Positions 51,001-58,642 of a stretch of DNA of 64,000 bases are shown piece after piece; position 1 is the stretch's first letter, and every line of letters begins with the position of its first letter. The stretch is taken from positions 6,233,501 to 6,297,500 of the forward strand of contig NC_019771.1 in NCBI RefSeq assembly GCF_000317695.1. Reading direction: 5' to 3'. A program made the position numbers and the translations under genes. This DNA is from Anabaena cylindrica PCC 7122 (GTDB taxonomy: Bacteria > Cyanobacteriota > Cyanobacteriia > Cyanobacteriales > Nostocaceae). The notes beneath the pieces are model-generated. The model was given only the letters and a program-made list of their open reading frames with translations. It was not told where the DNA came from and did not search any database.

Positions 51001-51541
51001 AAACATCCACCTCTAACATATGCCCCACCGTATCGACAATGGTTTGCAAAATTTGCCGATAGTCTAAAGCGCTACGGATGGTATTAGTGACAGTATTCAG
51101 CAGCGATTCTCTACGGAGTGTGCGAGTGAGTTCACGGGTTCTGGCTTTCAGGACATTATGTGTGTCCAAAGCTTGGCGTACAACTGCTTTAAGTTCTTCA
51201 GCTTCCCAAGGTTTAGTAACATATTTAAATACTTTGCCAGAGTTAATGGCTTCCACCAAATCTTCGACATCAGTGTAGCCAGTTAAAATAATTCGGATAA
51301 TATCTGGGTATTGAGTTGCTGTCAGACTTAAAAATTCTGTACCGCTCATCATTGGCATCCGTTGATCTGAGATGATCACGGATACGTCTCCCTCTTGTGC
51401 CAGCAGTTCCAGCGCTGCTGGACCAGAGTTAGCCCTCAGGACCTGATACTCGCGATAGAAACTGCGGTAAAGCAAGTCAAGGTTGTCTGGTTCATCATCG
51501 ACAACTAAAATTTTCGGCTTACTGTTTGCTTGTGATGTCAT
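48032..51541 (-). CDS. cyaC: hybrid histidine kinase-adenylate cyclase, CyaC-like
   Basis: A 1169-residue multidomain sensor. In order: receiver domain (ILVVDDEPDN, VIISDQRMPMMSG with phospho-Asp near 58), two GAF domains (~160-330 and ~350-510), HisKA with H in NISHEFRTPITL near 545, HATPase (NLLSNAMKFTPDGG, DTGIGI, GSGLGLSLV), a second receiver (ILVVDDNRDMR, LIITDLMMP), and a class III cyclase (VTVLFSDIVGFTQLSNTL, DKFMGDAILALYG). It matches the layout of CyaC of Anabaena and Spirulina, in which phosphotransfer regulates cAMP synthesis. It is soluble, with no membrane span. No neighbour is coupled. Confidence 0.9.
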   Translation of the reverse strand: MTSQANSKPKILVVDDEPDNLDLLYRSFYREYQVLRANSGPAALELLAQEGDVSVIISDQRMPMMSGTEFLSLTATQYPDIIRIILTGYTDVEDLVEAINSGKVFKYVTKPWEAEELKAVVRQALDTHNVLKARTRELTRTLRRESLLNTVTNTIRSALDYRQILQTIVDTVGHMLEVDVCLLRPFQDQQLADEGFTYQKSAQPPVQDHGESDSYLPPNQPDGKLPDEGLDSIIPLPLLVQTVWETGEVQVIYDVVNDERIQGNAERAEAFRTANIRSSLVVPLICQQEVRAVLALHQCSQVRSWGDDEVQLVSIVADQAALALSQAYAYEEVEALAKREALINTITREIRSSLDPQDIFSAITQRLGQALQVDGCVLSLWTEEDEFVQCVGLYDSSQHLDNHPNNSKHRSLTPQLPISQAPIRKNPILQEILNTQEPVVITDITHSSSDVQAFDLPLKMRPRSLMVVPLLIEGKCIGSITLREGNKVRKWLTSEIELSKSVAAQAAIAVQQSRLYQKTREQAERLIELDRQKTEFFQNISHEFRTPITLIQGPLESVVENGEGLSHAQSAIALRNSRRLLRLVNQLLDLQRLDAGRMQPSFRPCNMVEFITQIVESFRLYCEKKGLQVLTDLLECPTVYLDMEKFDKVVYNLLSNAMKFTPDGGIITVRLYNEGDNCILQIQDTGIGILPEQIPHLFERFRQAEGSENRTYEGSGLGLSLVKELVELHGGQVTVQSVYGQGTQFSLRLLTGSDHLPAEQVLEAPSELNNNRASIELADLEQVESVRDNPELITKNLSPRLETLDSNKQVQNNDQSILVVDDNRDMRFYVADILSHSGYQVLTARNGYEGFSSAQENRPNLIITDLMMPLVTGLEMIQMIRSQDQMRGTPIVLLTAKVNEETRIESTEYGADAYLAKPFNDRELLAAVRNLLALKENEKRVLELNTYLTESVLKRFLPSALVKKAAAGTLSLDLRPEPRLVTVLFSDIVGFTQLSNTLRSRKVAEVLNEYLEIMTKVVFNNGGTVDKFMGDAILALYGAPEELTPNEQVRRAINTARGMQKALIQLNHRWLEQGIFETDGRNGVQFRCGIHQGTAVVGMFGSAERADYTAIGPSVNIAARLQAAAVPGNILVSAAVADYLQEEEITKGSPLELKGIDETVLTFVVTPEL

Positions 51542-52465
51542 GCACCGCTTTCCTGCTGCAACGGCAGTCGGATAAAGAATAGTCTGATCAGGTCAATATA
51601 TTTCTGATTCAGGTAAGGTTCGAGCATTTCGACCAAAAAACTGTTAGGCCACATGACTACTAAGTATAAGAGTGTTTATTCACAATAATTGTAAATAGCT
51701 GGTACTAACTGGTCAAAAAGGTAAAATACAGTTGATTCCAGCGTCATTTTTGATTCATCATGTTAATTTTTACTGAGAAAATCTTTCCTCATCTCCTTTT
51801 ATAACCTCCTTGGACTACATAAAGCGCTTCCATCTGGATAAAAACCCACCATAAAGCGGTATATTAAGTTTTCCCATTCCAGCAGTTGCACTAACACTTG
51901 GCGGTCAATTTTACTTATGATAGTCATGATATAGCAATGAATATTACAATAGTGATATTTAAAATTAAAGTATACTATTAAACAAGTACTTGTTTCGCAG
52001 TTGATACTCATAACTAGCACTCAGACAGGTGCTGAAGTCAGGTAAATTGAGGATCGAAGATGCTGAAGACTTGATTTTACTCTCATAGTAGTTGCTCAAC
52101 CATGAGGGTTGGTATTCACACTGACTAAATCACTGTCAACTAGTTGTTTACTAAAGATACCACTCATCTTTGATAAAAATGCAACCTGAAAGCTCTGTGG
52201 CTTTAGTCCAAAAATGTAAGCTTCCCGCAGGGTAAGTCTCTTTAGAGACATTGTTTCCTCAAGTGAGACTTTGTTTTTCTACGGTCAATAGCTTGAAAAA
52301 GGCAGGTTGGCAGGTGGTTCGATTACAAGGGCATTTAGATCCCTGAGTCATTGTAGACCGTTAAACCATACTAATATTGAACGGGAGTCTTTAACCTGAT
52401 TAAGCAAAGTAAAAGAGCATAATTTAAGATAATTATCGTTTAATCCAATTAATCCTAAACTCGCT
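51542..52465. other. long spacer, mostly non-coding
   Basis: 924 bp upstream of cyaC. The only possible coding piece is a 42-codon minus frame at 51799-51927 (MTIISKIDRQVLVQLLEWEN), protein-like but unsupported. A GTCTCTTTAGAGAC palindrome occurs at 52236-52249. The promoters of cyaC and of the GNAT gene must be here. Confidence 0.55.
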
Positions 52466-53101
52466 TTGAAATCCTGGTTCTTCCACCAACACTACCAAAA
52501 GTCAGTTACAGATGCTTGCATTCCCAATACCAGGCAAATCCAAATTCGTGCGGCTACATCTGCTGATTTCCCTGGCATTGCTCAAATAATTTCTGAAAGT
52601 TTTCACTCCCAAAAAGGTTTATGGGGATGGGCTTTTCCATTATTTCGTTTGGGAATTTATGAAGACTTAAGATATCGTCTCACTGCAAGGACACCTCATC
52701 ACGTTTGTTTGGTAGCTGTTGACAGCAGTATAAGTGGAACTGATCAAATACTGGGAACTGTAGAACTGGGTATACGCTTTAGTGATTCCTGGGCAAATGT
52801 TCACAAGTCTTTTCCCTACTTATCTAATTTAGCTGTTGATCCCCAATATCGTAGATATGGCTTGGCTTCCAGTTTACTTATTAGCTGTGAACAAGTCTGC
52901 CAAGATTGGGGGTTTCAAGATTTATATCTCCATGTTTTAGAAAATAACTATCAAGCAAGGCAACTTTATTTTAAGCTGGGATATCGGGTAAATAAGGTTG
53001 AATCTCATTGGAACACTTTTTTCCTCAATTCCTCGCGGCAGATTTTTTTGCATAAACACCTGGCAAGTGATGCTTTTCAGCGAGACGTGACACGGATATA
53101 G
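52466..53101 (+). CDS. GNAT acetyltransferase
   Basis: A 211-residue protein with IQIRAATSADFPGIAQIISESF, VELGIRFSDSWANVHKSFPY, and LSNLAVDPQYRRYGLASSLL (Q/RRYGLA acetyl-CoA loop), then NNYQARQLYFKLGY. There is no ATG in the early part of the frame; TTG at 52466 is the best start, otherwise the N-terminus would be truncated. It resembles plastid-like GNATs, which acetylate protein N-termini or lysines. Substrate unknown. Confidence 0.78.
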   Translation: MKSWFFHQHYQKSVTDACIPNTRQIQIRAATSADFPGIAQIISESFHSQKGLWGWAFPLFRLGIYEDLRYRLTARTPHHVCLVAVDSSISGTDQILGTVELGIRFSDSWANVHKSFPYLSNLAVDPQYRRYGLASSLLISCEQVCQDWGFQDLYLHVLENNYQARQLYFKLGYRVNKVESHWNTFFLNSSRQIFLHKHLASDAFQRDVTRI

Positions 53102-53666
53102 GTAAGTATAAAACTATAAATTTTATTATGCTTATTTGCATTCAAACGGTATTAATTAAAACTAGGGTAGTATTTATACGCCAGTCATTAATGCCCATCT
53201 AAATGTCTAAAGTGTATGCGTTTTAACTAATTATTATGCAGCGGATTGTATATCAATGAGGCCTCGCCGTGAGCGTTAGCCGATAGCGTAGCGTAGGCAT
53301 ACGGTACAGAATCTAAATTCAAAGCCAGATACCAAGCCAGTTTTACTCCTGACTCCTAAATTCTGCTGTATGTGGTTTCATGGGTTAACATTTCTGGAAA
53401 TCTTTATGATAACTTTGCATTGTCATTTTAATCTTTACAAAAACTTTAAAAAAGTCTCCTGCTGTTGGAGACAAATTCAGTTAGATTCCATAATATATGG
53501 GTATATAATTTTGAACAACACCAATTTAGTCATTAATAATCTACTTAGACATCTCCAAAAAGTTCTTGAACATAACAAAATCAGGCGCTTAATTTAATTA
53601 AACAGCCAGTTCATGGAAGTCTAGAAGTGCAGAATCCTATTACCTTTATCAAAAATTTGAGAAAAA
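53102..53666. other. spacer with repeat
   Basis: 565 bp. It contains a GCGTTAGCCGATAGCGTAGC/GTAGGCATACGG repeat (53272-53302) and TCCTGACTCC repeats near 53345. The open frame at 53370-53597 has no support beyond length. Confidence 0.5.
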
Positions 53667-54248
53667 ATGGATAGCGAACAACGCCGACGCTATCAGACTA
53701 TGATGCTATCAACATATTGCCCTGAAACTAGTTTCCTGGACAAATTTGTCATGCGAGATGGAACTGAGAAATGGCGATGTTCGCAGCAGGTATCGCATGG
53801 AGCTAATATTCTTGCGTCTGTGCATGGCGGAAAAGTATTTATTGTGAATAGTCGTAAGCGGAATGGGTTAATTTTATTTAAACCCTATCATGCAGAATTT
53901 GCTGGGCCAGGAGCAGTGGTAGGTGGTGATTGTGATAGCGATTGTCAATTTGTACTACCTATAGGTAATTTATCTTTATTAGATGCTGAATCTTATGAAG
54001 ATCGTCAAAAAGCTTACTTGATTAGACGACAATGGATTCGTTTAATCAAACAAATTACAGAAAACTCTGTTTCTAGTCAGAGAGTACAGAAAATTCTCGA
54101 TCAATTTGAACAGTATTTCCCTGCTGATGTAGTTGCTGATCTGCCAGATGTGGCTTTTGCTATGTTAGTAGGTGTGCTGCCGCAAACGGTAGCAATAGTG
54201 AGACGTTTGGGCAGTGATTTAGATGATTATATGAATAATCATCAGTAG
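53667..54248 (+). CDS. conserved hypothetical cyanobacterial protein
   Basis: A 193-residue soluble protein, MDSEQRRRYQTMMLSTYCPE, with a middle block GGKVFIVNSRKRNGLILFKPY and a helical C-terminus (FPADVVADLPDVAFAMLVG). A double-Cys/Asp motif GGDCDSDCQFVLP could bind metal. The ATG follows GAGAAAAA. It is convergent with hisC; the stop codons abut. I do not recognise the function. Confidence 0.65.
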   Translation: MDSEQRRRYQTMMLSTYCPETSFLDKFVMRDGTEKWRCSQQVSHGANILASVHGGKVFIVNSRKRNGLILFKPYHAEFAGPGAVVGGDCDSDCQFVLPIGNLSLLDAESYEDRQKAYLIRRQWIRLIKQITENSVSSQRVQKILDQFEQYFPADVVADLPDVAFAMLVGVLPQTVAIVRRLGSDLDDYMNNHQ

Positions 54249-55400
54249 TTAATAAGATTCCAGATTTGCCAAGGCAGTTTGCAGTCGATTGAGGGTATGG
54301 ATGTTTTCGGCTGGTGTTCCTACGGTAATTCGCATTCCACCGGGAAGTAGGCGCACAAGAGTTCCTTGATTTCTGAGTGTTTGGTTGAGATTTTTTAAAG
54401 TAGTGTCTGCTGGGTGAGAAGAATTTGGTTGGAGACGCAGGTAAATAAAGTTGGTATGACTGGCTGTAATTGCTAATGCTGGGTGTGAAGATAAAACCGT
54501 GATGAGTTTGCTACGTTCACTTAAGGTTTGGGGAATTGACGCAAGTAAAAGCTGGCGATTTTGTAAAGCTACTAAGGCGGAAGCAATGGAAAAACTGGGG
54601 AGATTGTAGGGGAGACGAACTTTTTCTAAAATAGCGATCGCATCTGGATGACCCACACAATAACCTACCCGCATGGCTGCTAACCGAAAAGCTTTGGAAA
54701 AAGTCCGTAGCACTACCCAATTAGGATGCTGTACTAATTCCCCAACTAAGGTAGTTTGGCTAAATTCAAAATAAGCTTCATCAATAACTACCAATATCTC
54801 TTCTGGTAGACTTCTTAACCATGTCAATTCAGCCGCAGTTAAGCTATTGGCGGTTGGGGAATTGGGATGAACAACAAAAACTACCCGAATCGGAGGATTT
54901 TGTGTGGCTTCCAGGGCAGATTGTGCCGCTTTTAAGTCCATTGCAAAATTGCTTTCATCTCTACCCACAGTCACTACAGGAATGCCCAAGGTTTGCGCCA
55001 AAATCCCGTACATGGAAAAAGTGGGGTTGGCAACTAAAATAGAACCTTCAGAGCCTAAACAGGTGGCAATCAATAGAGAACGGATGAGTTCATCGGAACC
55101 ATTACCGACGGAAATATTTGCAGCAGTCACAAGAGAGGATGAAAGATTAGCTGACTCATTGACATATTGTGCGATCGCATCTTTGAGTGTTTCATGTCCA
55201 CCATCAGGATAACGATTGCTTTCAATGACTTGTTGAAAAGTCCAAGCCAATTTTTCTTTGATTTCCACTGGCAAATCATAGGGACTTTCATTAGTATCCA
55301 GCCGATCAAATTGCGTGGCAACGGGTTCTGCTGTAGTACTACTGGGGTGGGGTTTGTAAGCGGTAAATTGGGCTAAATCTGAGCGAATAAATGGAAGCAT
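54249..55400 (-). CDS. hisC: histidinol-phosphate aminotransferase
   Basis: Seventh step of histidine synthesis: PLP-dependent transamination of imidazole acetol phosphate. From the ATG at 55398-55400 the protein has 383 residues. Key segments are RLDTNESPYDLP, ISVGNGSDELIRSL, VVHPNSPTANSL, VIDEAYFEFS and the PLP-binding Lys in RTFSKAFRLAAMRVGY. The frame extends upstream to 55466 but that part is translated AATTCGT repeat (ITNYELRI), so the later start is right. It is downstream of the esterase gene. Confidence 0.92.
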   Translation of the reverse strand: MLPFIRSDLAQFTAYKPHPSSTTAEPVATQFDRLDTNESPYDLPVEIKEKLAWTFQQVIESNRYPDGGHETLKDAIAQYVNESANLSSSLVTAANISVGNGSDELIRSLLIATCLGSEGSILVANPTFSMYGILAQTLGIPVVTVGRDESNFAMDLKAAQSALEATQNPPIRVVFVVHPNSPTANSLTAAELTWLRSLPEEILVVIDEAYFEFSQTTLVGELVQHPNWVVLRTFSKAFRLAAMRVGYCVGHPDAIAILEKVRLPYNLPSFSIASALVALQNRQLLLASIPQTLSERSKLITVLSSHPALAITASHTNFIYLRLQPNSSHPADTTLKNLNQTLRNQGTLVRLLPGGMRITVGTPAENIHTLNRLQTALANLESY

Positions 55401-55432
55401 AATTCGTAATTCGTAATTCGTAATTCGTAATT
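55398..55432. repeat. AATTCGT heptamer tandem repeat before hisC
   Basis: Four or more copies of AATTCGT start at the hisC ATG and extend 32 bp upstream, replacing the usual position for a Shine-Dalgarno. Confidence 0.78.
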
Positions 55433-55481
55433 GAAGGCAGGAGTCAGGGGGCAGAAGAAAACTCAATACTGTCCCTCATCT

Positions 55482-56129
55482 TCACCCAATCCCTAAGTGA
55501 CAGAATGAGCAAATTGCTTGCCAAATTTCGGCTGTAACATTGCCCAAAGCGTGATCGCTATCAAGTTCTATTAATTCTACCCAAGGACGGGAACTTGCAA
55601 ATTCACGACTAGCCGTAATCGGAATCACATCATCTTGTTTACCGTGCAGGATTAAGGTGGGAATGGGACGTTGGAGATTTTTTTCTTGGTATTGGGCAGC
55701 ATCGGTGAGGAAATTATAACTTAGGGGTAGCGATCGCTCTTCCCCATAGTGGTGTACTAAGAGATATTGGTCTTGTTGCCAACGTTGCAGCGTTTCATCT
55801 CCTAACTTGGGCAACCAATGGGATAAAAACCCAAAAGCTGGTGCTAATAAAACCAAGCGTTGTACCTGTGGGAATTTTTCCCCTAAATGAGCAGATGTCA
55901 AACCACCCAAACTAGAACCAATCAGAGTTACAGGGACAGAATCATCTTCAGGAAATTCAGCAGCGACTTGATTTAGCTGACGGGTAATTGTCAGATGAGA
56001 AAAATCGCCGGCATTTAAATCGGGTATTTTCAGCTTGATGTGAATTTGGGAAAAGCGATCGCTTATATCCTGTGCTTTGGTAGATTTAGGGCTAGAAGCA
56101 AAGCCGTGAAGATAGATGAATGAATTCAA
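55482..56129 (-). CDS. alpha/beta-hydrolase, YqiA-like esterase
   Basis: A 215-residue protein with the family opening FIYLHGFASSPKS, the nucleophile elbow GSSLGG (VTLIGSSLGGLTSAHLG), Asp in HGKQDDVIP and His in LDSDHALGN. Length and motif order match YqiA/YcfP-type esterases that hydrolyse short acyl esters. It is just downstream of the FecR-domain gene on the same strand, 17 bp apart, so co-transcription is likely. Confidence 0.82.
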   Translation of the reverse strand: MNSFIYLHGFASSPKSTKAQDISDRFSQIHIKLKIPDLNAGDFSHLTITRQLNQVAAEFPEDDSVPVTLIGSSLGGLTSAHLGEKFPQVQRLVLLAPAFGFLSHWLPKLGDETLQRWQQDQYLLVHHYGEERSLPLSYNFLTDAAQYQEKNLQRPIPTLILHGKQDDVIPITASREFASSRPWVELIELDSDHALGNVTAEIWQAICSFCHLGIG

Positions 56130-56146
56130 CTTGACACTCCATTCCT

Positions 56147-57808
56147 TTAATTAGGAGAGTTATTGGTATTACCTCCACCAGGAACACCATCGGAATTTCC
56201 AGGGTTATTGGTATTACCTCCACCAGGAACACCATCAGAATTTCCAGGGTTATTGGTATTACCTCCACCAGGAACACCATCGGAATTTCCAGGGTTATTG
56301 GTATTACCTCCACCAGGAACACCATCGGAATTTCCAGGGTTATTGGTATTACCTCCACCAGGAACACCATCAGAATTTCCAGGGTTATTGGTATTACCTC
56401 CACCAGGAACACCATCAGAATTTCCAGGGTTATTGGTATTACCTCCACCAGGAACACCATCAGAATTTCCAGGGTTATTGGTATTACCTCCACCAGGAAC
56501 ACCATCAGAATTTCCAGGGTTATTGGTATTACCTCCACCAGGAACACCATCGGAATTTCCAGGGTTATTGGTATTACCTCCACCAGGAACACCATCGGAA
56601 TTTCCAGGGTTATTGGTATTACCTCCACCAGGAACACCATCGGAATTTCCAGGGTTATTGGTATTACCTCCACCAGGAACACCATCGGAATTTCCAGGGT
56701 TATTGGTATTACCTCCACCAGGAACACCATCAGAATTTCCAGGGTTATTGGTATTACCTCCACCAGGAACACCATCAGAATTTCCAGGGTTATTGGTATT
56801 ACCTCCACCAGGAACACCATCAGAATTTCCAGGGTTATTGGTATTACCTCCACCAGGAACACCATCAGAATTTCCAGGGTTATTGCGTTGTCTATTTTCC
56901 CTGATGACTTCTCCTGTTTGGATAAAAGTATTTATAGGAACACGAAGATTGTTTCTAATAGGGTCTCTTGCTGAATTGTCTCTGGAAGGACGGTTATTCC
57001 TCTTTTGATCACGTCCAACACCATTATTCTCAGAGGAATTACGAGGATTAAAATTTTTATTTAAAAAAGATGGATTATCAATTAATCCCTGTCCTGTAAT
57101 TGGTTTTTGTGCTGCTAAAGCTGCGATAGTCTCAGCTTGAATACTTGCCAGTTCTGGATCTGGTATGGACGTAGAATTTTGCCTATTTAAATCGAATCCG
57201 CGTACTAAATCACTATTGTCATAAAAATTTTTCAAGTCAAAATCGTATAGTCCTTGAAATTCACCTTGTACTACAACCATTAATTGTCCTGCTTGCAGAA
57301 CAACATTTTGCGAAGCTTCCTTGTTAGCAACTTCAATACCGCTATTTGTTAACGCACCAATAATCGTCGTATCGGATTCCTTGTTATAGCGAACAAATAA
57401 TGCTGAACCGCGAATTGCTGCTGCTGCATTCGGTGTCCTAATACGTGTTTGTCCTCTTCCAGGTGGAATGAGTAGAAGGACAGTGCCATTAGTTAGTGTA
57501 AAATCTCGTGTTTGCGGCAAAAATCTAAATACCGCTTGTTCCCCAACCCTAGCTACAGAACCATCATTAAAGCGTAAATCAGCTAGGGAAGCTCGACCAG
57601 TAGATAAAGCATCTCCAGGATTTATGGTATCTGATTTTCGTGCAGGACGAGTCAGAGAATTATTTTTAGGAATCAGCTGCACCATATTACGGAGTTGCTG
57701 AATTTCTCCTTTGGTCAGAGGGGTTATAGCTTTAGCAAGATGTGCAAAAGGTAAGACGGTAAATACCCATAAACCCAAAACCAACTGAGGTAAAAATTTA
57801 TTAAACAT
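56147..57808 (-). CDS. secreted FecR-domain protein with 16 identical repeats
   Basis: A 553-residue protein with a signal peptide (MFNKFLPQLVLGLWVFTVL, cleavage near LAKA). A FecR domain follows at ~60-190 (STGRASLADLRFNDGSVAR, LTNGTVLLLIPPGRGQTRI, AAAIRGSALFVRY), then a linker and 16 tandem copies of NNPGNSDGVPGGGNT. The C-terminus is essentially repeat. The Gly/Asn/Pro composition predicts a flexible or beta-turn spiral outside the inner membrane. A barrel gene lies divergently 834 bp upstream. Ligand or assembly role unknown. Confidence 0.85.
   Translation of the reverse strand: MFNKFLPQLVLGLWVFTVLPFAHLAKAITPLTKGEIQQLRNMVQLIPKNNSLTRPARKSDTINPGDALSTGRASLADLRFNDGSVARVGEQAVFRFLPQTRDFTLTNGTVLLLIPPGRGQTRIRTPNAAAAIRGSALFVRYNKESDTTIIGALTNSGIEVANKEASQNVVLQAGQLMVVVQGEFQGLYDFDLKNFYDNSDLVRGFDLNRQNSTSIPDPELASIQAETIAALAAQKPITGQGLIDNPSFLNKNFNPRNSSENNGVGRDQKRNNRPSRDNSARDPIRNNLRVPINTFIQTGEVIRENRQRNNPGNSDGVPGGGNTNNPGNSDGVPGGGNTNNPGNSDGVPGGGNTNNPGNSDGVPGGGNTNNPGNSDGVPGGGNTNNPGNSDGVPGGGNTNNPGNSDGVPGGGNTNNPGNSDGVPGGGNTNNPGNSDGVPGGGNTNNPGNSDGVPGGGNTNNPGNSDGVPGGGNTNNPGNSDGVPGGGNTNNPGNSDGVPGGGNTNNPGNSDGVPGGGNTNNPGNSDGVPGGGNTNNPGNSDGVPGGGNTNNSPN
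56163..56885. repeat. sixteen 45-bp tandem repeats
   Basis: Perfect 45-bp units that vary only at one base (CATCGGAAT or CATCAGAAT on the plus strand), a synonymous Ser TCC/TCT change. Reading from 56163 the variant order is G A G G A A A A G G G G A A A A. Because 45 is a multiple of three, all overlapping frames stay open through the array. Confidence 0.95.
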
Positions 57809-57838
57809 AATATTGGTAATTTTCTCTCAACTTAACTA

Positions 57839-57941
57839 TAGGACTTACGCACTCAGGTAGATTAGTAACGGTAGAATGAGGATTACAGGCTCTTGACTAA
57901 CGCTCAGAACAACGCGATTTCGTTTCAGTGCGTAAGTCCTA
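57839..57941. mobile_element. 103-bp MITE with AACTA target duplication
   Basis: Terminal inverted repeats TAGGACTTACGCACT at 57839-57853 and its complement at 57927-57941 (15 bp, perfect), flanked by AACTA at 57834-57838 and 57942-57946. No coding capacity. A non-autonomous element of an unknown IS parent. Confidence 0.85.
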
Positions 57942-58200
57942 AACTAGTAATAACTTGGTTAATTTTTATATATTATGTCTAATAATCTGATACCATTTAT
58001 AGTATGAATACTTAAAATCAATAATTTAATTAAATTTTTTTTAACCAATTCCGTTTATTCTAAGTCTCTCTGCAACCAACAAGCGGCAATTTTTATGGCT
58101 AGGTTTAAATTTCTGGTACAAAACTTAGTCATATATAGCAATTCCCAAGCTCATGAAATACACCCCACCCGCCCTGTCGCGCACCCTCCCCTTACCAAGG

Positions 58201-58445
58201 CTACGGTGTACACACAAGTCTTAAAATTTCTACTAGTACTTGGTTTTGTCATCTAGCTTGAGGTGGTGCGATCGCTCTGGATGCCTGTTATTGCGATCTC
58301 GTTAGCGTCTCGTAGAGAGGAGGAACGACGAAGCAATCGCAAAAACCACGGGATGATGTGATTACTTCGCTCCGCTCGTAATGACAATTCAAGGTGTCTA
58401 TAACGCCTAAAACCCTCGCAGATAGTACTTGTGTGTACACCGTAG
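58201..58445. mobile_element. 245-bp MITE with 10-bp target duplication
   Basis: Perfect 19-bp terminal inverted repeats CTACGGTGTACACACAAGT at 58201-58219 and 58427-58445, flanked by CTTACCAAGG at 58191-58200 and 58446-58455. Removing it regenerates a CCTCCCCTTACCAAGGGGAGGG palindrome, so it landed inside another repeat. A further repeat (TCTCGTAGAGAGGAGGAACG) lies inside it. IS4-type length of duplication, parent not present. Confidence 0.88.
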
Positions 58446-58642
58446 CTTACCAAGGGGAGGGTTGGGGAGGGGTAATTTTGTATCTTACTAGAGTGGGAAA
58501 GGATATATCATATAATTTTGGTTTTTTATTAAATTTATGTTACTTATAAAATTATGTTACTTATAAAAAAATATACTTTAGCTGTATATAAATTTTAGAT
58601 AACAATGATACATAAGGCTAACTGCAACCAACACCATACAAG

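Larger units (their letters stand above)
57809..58642. other. repeat-rich spacer
   Basis: 834 bp between the divergent FecR-domain and barrel genes. It holds two miniature transposons (57839-57941 and 58201-58445), described separately, and an AT-rich promoter-like part at 58500-58640. No gene is supported. Confidence 0.7.

Noticed and set aside
51799..52020. A 73-codon minus frame upstream of cyaC
   Set aside because: Cysteine-rich, low-complexity start and no ribosome site; only the last 42 codons look protein-like, so I leave it as a note.
53370..53597. A 75-codon plus frame
   Set aside because: No ribosome site or family; composition is like AT-rich non-coding DNA.
56092..56865. Long frame of MVFLVEVIPITLEI repeats on the minus strand, and LLVLPPPGTPSEFPG on the plus strand
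   Set aside because: Both are shadows of the 45-bp array, whose unit length is a multiple of three; neither has a start context or unique domain.
56163..56885. Regular 45-bp units suggesting a CRISPR array
   Set aside because: There are no variable spacers; the units are contiguous, coding and translate in frame within the FecR-domain gene.
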